Origin: Opeltia flavorubescens
Lineage: Eukaryota > Ascomycota > Lecanoromycetes > Teloschistales > Teloschistaceae
Assembly (NCBI GenBank): GCA_000442125.1
Contig: KE546973.1
Location: 1,302,001 to 1,366,000 of the forward strand
Direction of reading: 5' to 3'
Length of the DNA: 64,000 nt
Shown here: piece by piece, positions 24,301-34,056 of the stretch
Position numbering within the stretch: position 1 is the first letter of the stretch
Layout of the letters: every line of letters begins with the position of its first letter
Made by a program: the position numbers and the translations under genes
Notes under the pieces: generated by a model
Databases searched by the model: none
The model's input: only the letters and a program-made list of their open reading frames with translations
Told to the model about the DNA's origin: nothing

Positions 24301-24707
24301 TCCAAGGGCAAAGCGACCTGATGCCTGACTTGGTGAGAAAGTATGACAGCATTGCCTTCCTTGGAAGCTTGTAAGCCAGCAGAGGCAGCGACCTCTCTTG
24401 ACTGCTCGGTCTCAAAAGTATCTGCAACGACGGGCTCAACTTCATTTTCTCTTCTTCGTCGCTTTGTTTCTCTCTGGTCTTCTACGTCTCCGTTGCTCTT
24501 TGTTGGGCTTGTTCGAGGAGCCTGAGAATTGGTTAGGTCCTGCAAGCTAGTATCTTGATCTCCTTCAACATTCTCCGATAAGCCCTTGTTTTCGCCATTG
24601 GCCTGCCTCTTCTTGCTTTTGTCTTTCTTTGACTTTAGTTGATTGGTCCCATTAAGGGGCTTAGCTCCTGCTGGTTGATCATCGAAAACGTCAAACAGCT
24701 CGTCCAT
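21317..24707 (-). CDS. MTR4: Exosome-associated RNA helicase MTR4/DOB1
   Basis: A 1098-aa Ski2-like DExH helicase that feeds RNA to the nuclear exosome as part of the TRAMP complex. Exons are 24707-22802, 22753-22155 and 22108-21317, with introns of 48 and 46 bp. Motifs in order: a disordered Lys-rich N-terminus to about residue 130, motif I AHTSAGKT, motif II DEIH, motif III SATIPN, motif [12 protein letters not shown], then the arch (KOW-like) region, and a C-terminal DSHCT domain ([21 protein letters not shown]). The intron junctions restore [11 protein letters not shown] and [12 protein letters not shown], both characteristic of Mtr4. The ATG at 24707 ([10 protein letters not shown]) is the first in frame. 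It diverges from the KH-protein gene across a 223-bp promoter. Confidence 0.96.
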
Positions 24708-24930
24708 GGTCTTCAATGCAAGATACCAAATGATCCTATTTCAATCAAGCATTGGGTTTTGAACCTGTCACTGCTTCCGCAGTTGTGGTCCTTAGAAATT
24801 TAGACGCGCGGAAATCCCAAGAAGCCGCGGCACGATTTAGCTCAAGCTAAGACAATTTCTTCAATTTGTACCGTGATCTCAGAACATCTATAGTCACCAA
24901 GTTGCGAATATTTCCATATTAATCTCGGTG
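24708..24930. promoter_or_regulatory. Shared divergent promoter MTR4 / KHDC4-like gene
   Basis: Only 223 bp separate the two start codons, so both promoters must lie here or overlap the 5' ends. Both products act on nuclear RNA. No specific binding site was recognised. Confidence 0.5.
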
Positions 24931-26903
24931 ATGGCAGACGATGAGCGAAGAACCTCAAAGCGTTCGCGCTTCGACCAGACCGAACCAGAACCCAAGCGAT
25001 CCTCTCGCTTTGATAGACGATCTCGATCCCCGTCAAGCCGTCAATCAGAGACACGAAGAAGCAGGAGCCCACTAGCTCCGAGCAAGCCTTTGAGCCCTGC
25101 AAATACTGGAAACGCCGGACCAAAGGCCTTTGCTGCTGATCCAGCTGCTGCTGCCGGTCCGTGAAACATCACGGCACCTTAAAGCAGCTACCACTAACAG
25201 ATTCAATAGCGGCAGCCGCAGCTCGGATAAATGCATCAATCCAAGCTAAGAAAGGCATCCAGCACGTCGATGTTCCCCCAATCCGTTCGGTAAGTCATGA
25301 TCGGACCATTAGAATGGTACATACTTACGAGAATCTAGACCGCTAGCCCTGCCGCTACAGCATCCTCGCCGCCAGCAAAATCAGGGTCGAGTACTAGCAA
25401 CATCAACGGAGACATGTACATTGCCGATGGTGATTACATCAAAGACATTGAAGTTAACGATCTTCGTAATCGCTATACACTGACCAAAGGCTCCACACAA
25501 AAGATGGTAAATATTCTTGTCAATCCACTGATACTCCTAGGCATTTGTTTCGAAACCTACCAGACTTTCACATTCTATTTCCTTTTGTTCTGCTTGTGGA
25601 AAGTGCCTGAAGCTTACACGAGCGGATCTAGCATCTATCCAAACCACTGTGGCATCTGCTGACCTCCATTGCGTGACATCTAGATCAAAGAAGAAACTGG
25701 CGCCGGTACGCAATGCCTAATCGTTTACAGATTTTGTAGGAAAAGATGCTCATAAGTTTCAAGATGTCACTACCCGCGGAGAGTACTATCCTGATAAGAG
25801 CATGGCCACTGCAGCTGTAAGTCCGCCTGTGACAATCTGTTGAATATTGCTCAGGTATACTCCAGAGCCCTCCACTCTATCTCCACATTACTAGCACCAC
25901 CAAAGACGGTCTCGAGCAAGCCGTAGTAAAGATCGAAGAACTCATGAAACAGGAGCTTCCCAACCTCGTCGATGAGCGACGATTTCGCCGAAGAGAACCT
26001 GAACAAGTGGAACGTGACGAGTTCGGTCGAGTACGTCAATACTGACTTCATTAATTTGACTGTGATTAAGACTTTGCAGAGAAAATGGCCCGAAGAGCGT
26101 ATCCCGATCGATCTCGAGCCAATCCCCGGCTTCAACCTGCGGGCGCAAGTCGTAGGCCATGGCGGTGCCTACGTAAAACATATCCAACAGGAAACACGCT
26201 GCCGCGTCCAAATCAAAGGCCGCAACTCGGGCTTTATGGAACAAAGCACCGGCCGAGAAAGCGATGAGCCAATGTATCTTCACGTTGCGTAAGAATCTAC
26301 TGACCTTCCCCTCTCACTCCGACATCTACTAACCTCACAAAGCGGGCCCGACCCAAAAGAAGTCCAACACGCCCGCGAACTCTGCGAAGACCTCCTCGCA
26401 AACGTCAAGGAACAATACGATCGATTCAAAGAAAACCCGCCCCAACGCAGCTACGGCAACTACAACCAAGACCCCCGCCAACAAAGCTACACCACTCAGC
26501 ATCCCTACGGCACTTATGGCGGCGGACAGCAGTCTCCAAGCGCAGCTACTCCCGGCCCGCCTGGCGCCTCCAGCCCAGGAACAGATTACACGGCGCAGTA
26601 TGCACAGTATTACGCTAGCCAACCTGGCGGAGACCCCTATGCCGCTTACGGCGGGTATGCGAATTATGTGGCTTACTACCAGTACTATCAAGCACAACAA
26701 CAGCAACAGCAGCAGCAGAGTAGTGCACCGGGCGCCGCTCCCCCTGGTCCTCCAGGAGAGGAACCCCCGCCTCCGCCTCCGCCGCCTAGTGGCAGTCCGC
26801 CTGCTGCAGGGGGATACAATAATGTGGGTATTTTGAGGAGATTTATGACGTGGGTTTTTCGTGGCTGATGTCTTCAAAGGTCCCTCCTCCGCCGGGAATG
26901 TGA
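24931..26903 (+). CDS. KH-domain RNA-binding protein, KHDC4/BLOM7-like
   Basis: A 475-aa protein in nine exons: 24931-25156, 25210-25289, 25339-25506, 25684-25705, 25764-25816, 25866-26030, 26080-26288, 26343-26823 and 26880-26903. The N-terminus is RS-rich (KRSRFDQ; RRSRSPSSR). The centre carries the KHDC4-type region DIEVNDLRNRYTLTKGSTQKM-IKEETGA-DVTTRGEYYPDKSMA, then a KH motif with GFNLRAQVVGHGGAYVKHIQ. The C-terminus is Tyr/Gln/Pro-rich with Q8-like and P7-like runs and ends VPPPPGM. Human KHDC4 is a splicing-associated factor; a role in pre-mRNA splicing is inferred. Exon 4 is a 22-nt microexon inside the conserved core. Two donors are non-consensus (GTCCGT at 25157, GTGGGT at 26824). 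The first acceptor could also be at 25200. Confidence 0.85.
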
Positions 26904-27479
26904 TGGGTTTTCACTAGACTGTTTTTGGGATTGAGTTGGTGGGTAGGAAATGGATGCTTGCTTGATGTTCCTCGATGTTTTTGGAAGAGAGAGGAAGAGA
27001 CAGGGAAGCTGGAAAACGGAGGAAGTGCGATTGGGAACTTCTGGTGTGAGAAATGAATCTTCTTAGTTTCCACCGTGCATTTTTCCAACTACTTCCCCAT
27101 CCCTGCTATCTAAATTATCTCATCATCTAAAGAAGGAGAAGACAGATATCTTTGAAATATGAGCAGATCTCTGTATGCAGCGGGTGCTCTTCCATCTCGT
27201 CCCAAAACCGGCATTCATTTTTTGCCCGCTCAGATCAAAAAGAATGTAGTAGGCCATGTATTTCTAGTTCAAAATTTCAGTCCCACTTCTCTAGCAAAGG
27301 ATCTTACGACCATCAAAAAATATCCTTGCAACTTTTCACTTTCCACCGTCTAAATCGTCAGAAGCAAAACCACCCCCAACCCAAAGGCCTTCCACGCCTT
27401 CACCTCTATCCATCTATCTGCTACATGATACCTTCCTTTCTTCGTCTTCCTCCCCAAGAAGCTCTATCCCCCAATCTCA
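26904..27479. other. Convergent intergenic region
   Basis: 3'-flanking sequence of the KH-protein gene and of the RecQ gene. Pyrimidine-rich tracts occur near 27410-27480. No gene was recognised. Confidence 0.5.
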
Positions 27480-29134
27480 CTAATACCCCTCCACCTCCTC
27501 CTCAAACCCCCCTCGTTCCCTCTGCGTACAAACCCACTCCTCACTCGCCAGTCCCAACCTCTTCCTCCTCCTCAACCCCCCCTGATCCTTACAAAAATCA
27601 CACGCCCGATCACAAATCTCCTTCTCCTCCCCGCCAAAAAAAGAATTAATAAACTGATGTCTACACCGGCTCGTACCCTCGCAGTACTCGACCAGCTTCT
27701 GGAAACTCTCCGCTCTGTTCTTATACTGCTGCTGTTGGGACTCCTTCGCTTTACTCCCATGATCGTCGTTATTATTCCCAGCAGCAGAAGCAGCAGCAGC
27801 GTTCGCATCCCTAGCCATACGATGAGCCGCCCTATCCCTATCTTCCCTCGAGTAAAAAAGCACACAAGCGGCCGCTTTCCCATCTCTGCCCGCTCGTCCG
27901 GCTTCTTGGTAAAACCCCTCGAACGATTTGGGTATGTTCCAATGCACGACGAACCTTACATCTTGCTTATCGATTCCCATCCCGAAGGCCGTGGTCGCGA
28001 CGATGATATCCCAACCAGGCTCGTTGGCGATCCATTTCCGCTGGCAGGCGACGCGGTCGTAGGCGGAGAGACCGGCGTGGTAGGGCGCCGCGCCGATGTT
28101 GTGGCTGCGGAGACGGGAGGCGAGAGCGTCGCAGTCGGAGCGGAAGGAGACGTATATGATGCCCGAAACGGCGGTGGGGCGTTCATTCCTTTCCTTGAGT
28201 TCGGCCGCGCGGGAAGGGTTTTCGGTGCGCCGAGCGTAGATTGTTTGAAGCCAGGCGAGGAAATAAGGGAATCGGGTATCTGTTTCGTCGGATGTGAAGC
28301 GGACTTCGTAGTGGAGATTTGGGCGGGAGGTGCTTGTTGTGAAGACTTTCAGGCTATCGGGGGAGAGATTGAGAGTCGAGATTATGTCTTGGCGGACGGA
28401 GAGGGTGGCGGTTGCGGTGAGGCAAATTATGGGGACGGTGGGAAAAGTCGAGCGGAAGTAGGAGAGATGGGTGTATGCGGGGCGGAAATCGTGGCCCCAT
28501 TCTGAGATACAATGTGCTTCGTCAATGGCGATGCGGGACAGTTCTCCTTGGTTGTAGACAGTATTGAGATGCTTGCGAAAGCTCTCAGTAAGGGTGTACT
28601 CGGGGGTAATGTAGAGGAGTCGGGTTCGTGGATGGCCTAGAGAAATTCTTAATTGCCGTCACGTGTGGAGGTTTTTGAGACTGACCACAGCGTAGGTCAT
28701 CGATGATGGCCTTTTTGTCGGCGGGAGGACTGTTCGAGTTGAGAGTCTCGACCGAAATATTGGCATTGCGCAGTGCAGCGACCTGGTTGTTCATGAGGGC
28801 CAGCAGTGGGGAAATGACGATCGTAATGCCATGATCGATGACTGCTGGCAATTGATAGCACAAGCTCTTCCCAAAAGATGTCGCTGCGATGATCAGTCAT
28901 TGATACAAAGAGACGATTCACCAGTTTTCAGATTACCAGCCTGTACGAAGACATCATGGCCTTCAAGAGCAGCTAGGATTATCTCGCGTTGACATGGCCT
29001 GCGAGTAATTAGCGACAGTATGATACTGAAGAGGTGATCTTTGATTACCTGAAACTGGCCTTGCCAAAGACACGGCGCAAAGTGAAGTCGATATCAATTG
29101 GATCTCGACTGCTTCTGCGTCTGGACAACGACAT
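27480..29134 (-). CDS. Short RecQ-family DNA helicase
   Basis: A 500-aa 3'-5' DNA helicase in four exons: 29134-29049, 28998-28937, 28883-28686 and 28636-27480, with introns of 49-53 bp. Motif 0 (FGKASFRPCQREII) spans the first intron. Motif I is ATSFGKSLCYQLPA, motif Ia ISPLLALMNNQ, motif II IDEAHCISEWGHDFRPAY (DEAH plus the RecQ aromatic-rich loop), motif III LTATAT, motif V ATTAFGMGIDK and motif VI YQEAGRAGRDG. A RecQ zinc-binding module follows (CRHQF ... CDRACDFC). The protein stops about 40 residues later, so it lacks winged-helix and HRDC domains and belongs to the short RecQ class rather than being the Sgs1/BLM orthologue. A Gln/Asn/Ala-rich insert lies between motif VI and the zinc module. 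The intron positions within the conserved N-terminal motifs support the model. Confidence 0.9.
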
Positions 29135-29174
29135 GGTGAGAGGAAGAGAACATACGCGTAAAGAACTCCACGCA

Positions 29175-29184
29175 GTCACGTGAC
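29175..29184. promoter_or_regulatory. E-box palindrome upstream of the RecQ gene
   Basis: GTCACGTGAC is a perfect 10-bp palindrome 41 bp before the RecQ ATG. Its core CACGTG is the site of bHLH factors of the Cbf1/Pho4 type. Confidence 0.4.
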
Positions 29185-29525
29185 GACAAGGACCAGCAAG
29201 CTCCTCCAGTTCTCTCCTCTTCCTCTTTTAACAACCCTGCACCGAATTGAGGGCCATGATGTAAATTCCAGTCATCGAGAGAAATGTTACATGAATTTTT
29301 ATGGCATTGTTCACAAGCAGCCTTCACATTGACTCAATCCCGTTGCTCCTTCCTTCACTAAGAAATTTTGCAAAACTATTCGTCTATTTCGTAATCAACT
29401 TTCATCTACCTTCTACATGTTGCTCTCCTTCCTCTCCCACTCGCAACTTGCCCAGCTGCTTCTTCTCTCAAACACTTTGCTCACTGATTTCATACTCCTT
29501 GATACGAGATCTCTCAGACTCCTCA
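29185..29525. other. Intergenic region
   Basis: 5'-flanking sequence of the RecQ gene and 3'-flanking sequence of the lactonase-like gene. Nothing further was seen. Confidence 0.45.
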
Positions 29526-30924
29526 TCACACCAACTCTTGCCCCTGCAACTCCCACCTCACCCTACTAATCCCTCCCTGACCCATCAACCAAAACTCCTT
29601 CAGATCGTCCCCCACCCACGCAAAATTCTGCACCGTATAATTCGTCTGCACTCTCACCAACAAATCTCCCTGCTCACTAAGCACATCCACCCCTTTCCCC
29701 GCCCCTGCAACCACATACCCATTTCTCGCCACTTTCAGCCCGTCAGGAACCCAGTCCTGCGCGAGATAGAAAGCGCGCTTGTTGGTGAGATATGTAGCAT
29801 CATGGCTGAGGTCGAAGGCATAGATGGTGCGTCTTCCTGTGGTGTTGAAAGTGGAGCCTTGGGCGAGAATATAGGGGGAGATAGGGCCGCTGACGGCACC
29901 GGTGTCGGAGATGTAGAGTGTGCGGTTGTTTGGCGCGAGGGCAATGCCGTTGGGTTGGAGCAGGGAGTCTTCGACGAGATGAACGGCGCCTGTGGATGGA
30001 GTGAAGCGGTAGGTTGCAGATTCGAGTTGAGGAGGGGTGTCGGTCAGCTTGTTGAACCAGCTGTAGTCTGTAGAGGGTTAAAAGTGGTTTTTGAGATACT
30101 TATATGAAAAAGAAACAGAGAAGTCTAAAAGGGTAGAGAAAGATTTGAGAGGGACAAGCGCATCGGCTTACCAGGATCGGTGAACCAGACATCTCCATTA
30201 GGATGAACGAATAGATCATCGATAGTGTTGAAATAATAGCCAAAGTAGTTATTCAAGAGTGTAGTGGTCTTGTTCGTTGCCGGATCAAGTGTCCTCAATC
30301 CTACCCTTTGCTCGGTGCCGCCGATGCTGTTGTTCCCTCCAGACGCTCCCCAATAAATCAGATTATCATGAAATGTTCCGCCATTCGGTGCATAGACAGG
30401 AGGATCAGAGAGGTATTCGGATAACGTTGGAGGATCTTGGTTCAAATCGACGACGAGTTGGGGAAGGTAGCCCGGCGGAGGCGCAAGCTACCCTACGTCA
30501 ACGGAATATACATCAAAAACATGGTTTGCATCAGTACCTGGGAAAGATATAATTTGTTCTGAAACGGAACGTAAACCGGGGCTTCATGCACCGCTTTCGA
30601 TACATCAAAAACAAAGTCGTATGAAGGATTCAAGCCTAGGATCTCTTGTCCTCGCTGCTGATCGAAAACCAGAAATTCCGCGTTATCCACCAAAGCAAAG
30701 GAGGTATCATTTGGTACGGAGGTAGAGCCAAAGGTTGGTTCAGATGTGCCATTGGATATGTTTCGAAAGAAATGGTATGGCATTACAGAAGCATATTTGT
30801 TGATGCAAACAACATTCGCCGATGAGGTACTACATTGTTGAGCTAGAGGACTGACGACGCCCAACTGTGCGCTGGTTATTTCGGAGAGAGCAAAAAGGAA
30901 AACAACGATCATTGAGATCATCAT
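29526..30924 (-). CDS. Secreted SMP-30/gluconolactonase-like beta-propeller protein
   Basis: A 414-aa protein in three exons: 30924-30538, 30487-30172 and 30067-29526, with introns of 50 and 104 bp. The start MMISMIVVFLFALSEITSA is a signal peptide. The frame runs 11 codons further upstream but has no earlier ATG. The SMP-30/gluconolactonase/LRE propeller is recognised by YAPNGGTFHDNLIYW, HPNGDVWFTDPDYSW and LQPNGIALAPNNRTLYISDTG; the Asn/Asp residues in these loops usually bind the catalytic divalent metal. Several N-glycosylation sequons agree with secretion. An extracellular lactonase or esterase activity is likely, but the substrate is unknown. No cluster partner is evident nearby. Confidence 0.82.
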
Positions 30925-31433
30925 AAAACGAAGCTCGATACAGTATACTCGGATCAAGCAAACGCATAGAAGAAGGAGCCATCTTGAATTCGCCAGCGAA
31001 CACCTACATTAAGTATAGAGCTTTGAAGCTACTCCAAAATTCTTAGAGCTTGGAGATCATAGTGAGGGGACAAAGGCTCCATGCGGGGAATTTGCAAGCC
31101 ACCAGGAACGGTCTTGCGAACGCGGAATTTCTCTTCTTGCTAGATCAACGTCTTGCGGAGAAACAACCGGCAAATAGAGTCAAGGTAGTCTGACGTAGGC
31201 ACGGGTAGTAGATCCTCTGCAACATCATCTTGTGCGAGATCGAAAAGATCTGCGGCTAGTGTGCTTCTGATTGGCTCTTTCTCTTGTCGCCCATTTCCGA
31301 TGCATGGGAACGTCAAGAAGGTCGCTGGCAAGTTTTATCGAAAGGGACTCGAGGTCGAACATTTTGGGAAAATTCGTAGCTCTCCCTTCTGCCTGCAAAA
31401 TACAGATGTTTTGATGCAATATACTAGTAACCT
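30925..31433. other. Intergenic region, with a possible alternative LTO1 exon
   Basis: Upstream of the lactonase-like gene and downstream of LTO1. A frame at 31225-31392 could be a spliced C-terminal exon of LTO1 (GTAAGG donor, TTTTGCAG acceptor, 62-nt intron, phase 0), described under findings. Otherwise empty. Confidence 0.4.
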
Positions 31434-32063
31434 TCAACGCCTCGCACCCCTTACATCAATATCTTCAATCCCCCCCTCCTCACCTCTCAACTTGCTCGGA
31501 TCCTGCACCTCTGAAGAGTCGTTTTCTTCACCAACAAGCCTCTCGATGATCTTGAATTTCCCCTCCGCCCTCTTCAACCGATCTTCAAATTCCGAAATGG
31601 AATCTTCATTGTTTTCTGTAGATAAACTCGCCGGTTCCGTGAGAGCGTAGAGTGATCGGATGTGTTTTTCTAGGCGGGTGGTTTGTGGTATTCGTGGTAA
31701 TGTAGTTATGGATGGATTCTGCTGCGAAGATACTTCCTGCTCGACTCCCTCAATAGTTGAATTAGATATATCATCCGACGACGGTTTTTGGGTAGACAAA
31801 GCAATTACTGCCGGTGCCTCAGCTTGCTTTTCGATGCTAGGATTAGTAATTTGTGTATCGTTCGATGACAATCGGCTAGACCAGATTACAGATCGGCCGT
31901 GCATTTGACCCATAGTGATGAATTTCTCAAATCCTTTCTCCAGACCAAATAATCGGCCTTCGATCCGGCCTGTACGATTTCCATCCTGGACTCCGAGATC
32001 ATAACCTTCCTTATAAAAGGTATTCTCTAATTCGAATAGCTCGTCGAGTGGATCGGAAGTCAT
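31434..32063 (-). CDS. LTO1: LTO1-like deca-GX3 protein (Yae1/Lto1 family)
   Basis: A 209-aa single-exon protein. Residues about 8-60 carry the deca-GX3 signature: LENTFYKEGYDLGVQDGNRT, then GRIEGRLFGLEKGFEKF and GQMHGRSVIW, with Gly every four residues. LTO1 with YAE1 is an adaptor that recruits the ABC ATPase Rli1/ABCE1 for Fe-S cluster insertion by the cytosolic machinery. The C-terminal half is acidic and low in complexity, with a short helical block (FEDRLKRAEGKFKIIERLVGE). Yeast Lto1 uses a C-terminal Trp to contact the CIA targeting complex; this model ends DVRGARR without one. An alternative spliced C-terminus is discussed under findings. Confidence 0.85.
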   Translation of the reverse strand: MTSDPLDELFELENTFYKEGYDLGVQDGNRTGRIEGRLFGLEKGFEKFITMGQMHGRSVIWSSRLSSNDTQITNPSIEKQAEAPAVIALSTQKPSSDDISNSTIEGVEQEVSSQQNPSITTLPRIPQTTRLEKHIRSLYALTEPASLSTENNEDSISEFEDRLKRAEGKFKIIERLVGEENDSSEVQDPSKLRGEEGGIEDIDVRGARR

Positions 32064-32333
32064 AGCGGATAATGTGATTTCGATTCTGGGTAAGATTATA
32101 AGCTATGGGTTGATTTCATCTGTAATGATTGGTTTCTATTGCCTTAACTCAGATTAAGCACCTAAATTTTTAGTAGAATGATTACGATGATAGCAGTCAA
32201 GAGGTTCTTGTTCCGATTCGCCCTTTGCAGGGCCCACTTTAACGCTCTATTTTGCCTAAAACTACTACGAACTCGTATACGAGAGGTTGCAAACTTCTTA
32301 TTCTCAACTCCTTGTTGGCATGATCGAAATCCT

Positions 32334-33423
32334 TCATCTACCAGGCACTTGATTAAGCACGCCTCCATCCACCGCAATAACCTCCCCATTCACATAAACA
32401 TTCTTACACAAAAACAACATCGCCATCGCCATCTCCTCGTCGCTCCCCGGTCTCTCCGCCGGAACATGTCCCTTCTCCTTAACCTTCTCATGCGGTAAAT
32501 CGCTCTTATTATCCTCATTGCTACTCTGCGTCGTCATCTCCGAGGGGAAGTATCCCGGCGCAATGCTATTGACTCTGATATTCGTCTTCTCGAATTCCGC
32601 ACTCATGAGTTTTGAGAGATGTACCGTGGCGCCTTTCGCTGCATTGTATGCAAAGTGACCTTGGCTGTTGCGCATTATGCCGCTCATGCTGCTGATTACG
32701 ATTACAGAAGGGGAACGGGTGGAGCGTGCTGGATCGTTCTGAGAAGCTTGTAGTAATGGGAGGAAGGCGACTGTGGTGAAGTAGACGGAGGTAACATTCG
32801 TGTTGAACACGGAGGCCCATTCCGGAGGCGACTCGGCTTTCCAGAGGTCGTTGGACAACTCGGTGGCATTGGAGGCGTCAGGTATACCCTTTGGACCACC
32901 GATGCCTGCATTGGCAACGAGTAGGTTAATGTGCTTCTCCTTTGATGAAATCTCTTTCACTAGATTTTCAAGTTCCTCTTTGGATGTTACGTCGCAGGGC
33001 CCTGCACTAGGCACAGCATGATGTGAGCCTCATTCAATGTGATTGAAGGTGATACTCGGCCTACGGGATAATATCTCCTGCTTCCCCTGGGGTATGAGTT
33101 TTGGCCGCATTTTCTAGGACCTCCATTCGACGGCCGGTGATATACACTTTGGCACCTGTCGCAGGTATGTCAGTTCAAATCTAGTTTTTTTAGAGGGCTT
33201 CCATGTGTGGAATACTACACACCATTGGCAGCCAGTGCTTGAGCTGCCATGAGGCCTATGCCAGTACCTGTAACCGAGGTCAGGAATTGCAAATCTGGAA
33301 GACGGCGACTCCTGTTGGCAGGCTGTAGACTCCGGAACCTCACGTACCACCACCGGTAACCACACAGACATAGCCTTCGACGGAGAATAACTTCTCAGCT
33401 TTCAATGAGTGAGTTGAGGCCAT
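32334..33423 (-). CDS. Short-chain dehydrogenase/reductase
   Basis: A 294-aa Rossmann-fold oxidoreductase in four exons: 33423-33348, 33267-33223, 33155-33065 and 33006-32334, with introns of 80, 67 and 58 bp. The nucleotide-binding motif TGGGTGIG is rebuilt across intron 1 and followed by GAKVYITGRR, which suggests NADP(H) preference through the Arg pair. Further on are the CDVTSKE block, NAGIGG, the catalytic Ser in ISSMSGIM, and YNAAK with catalytic Tyr and Lys. The tail GEVIAVDGG is typical of classical SDRs. The substrate cannot be told. A CRE palindrome lies 160 bp upstream of the ATG. It is about 3 kb from the PKS but separated from it by ICE2, so I do not assign it to that locus. Confidence 0.9.
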
Positions 33424-34056
33424 TATGGGAAAAGCTGCGATTAGTGGTTCTATCAATATCTTTGAACTGTTGCGCAATCACAACGCTGCAAGTTCAGAGG
33501 AAAACTTGTGTGGAAACAATCAATCACAACTTCCGTGATCCTGATACGAAATCGGTTTCTGTTAAAATACACGCCGACCCTTTGACGTCATCGTAAACGT
33601 CTCTTCTCGCTTGTACTTGCCATTTGTAGAAAGTATTGCAAAGAGGAAAGAACGCCCAAGGTTATTCAGAAACTTGAGGATAGATGACGGAATATGTTAT
33701 TTACCTATGTACATCCCTTTCGACGTTCTTTCGACAAAGAATTCAGCCCTTTTGCGAGTTAATTGCGGTAATGATATGCCGCCATACTCTTCACCCCAGT
33801 CAGCCCACGACGATCTGATCGTCGCATTCCACACCATCCATTCAAAGTCTTGTCTCCGTTTTTCTCTCATATGGAGAAGCTGGACTCGCATTGAGATTTC
33901 CTGGCCCAATGTTAAATAAATTCACCCCTTGCTTTGTGGGATGGAGGTGGATAAATGGCTTTCGTTGGAGTATTGAAGGATTATTGTAGATCATGATGAT
34001 GCAATTTGCATCTTTTGAGTTTTCGTGACCCATCTCTGGTCATTCCCTCAGCGCTT
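33424..34056. other. Intergenic region
   Basis: Upstream of the SDR and downstream of ICE2. Apart from the CRE palindrome at 33583-33590, nothing was recognised. Confidence 0.5.
33583..33590. promoter_or_regulatory. Perfect CRE palindrome upstream of the SDR gene
   Basis: TGACGTCA lies 160 bp before the SDR start codon. It is a consensus site of ATF/CREB-type bZIP regulators, often linked to stress responses in fungi. Confidence 0.35.

Noticed and set aside
25157-25200. First intron of the KHDC4-like gene ending at 25200
   Set aside because: The branch-like CTAAC would be only about three bases from the AG; 25209 is more plausible, though not proven.
33611-33919. 102-codon plus-strand frame
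   Set aside because: Begins at a non-ATG codon, no recognisable features, probably chance.
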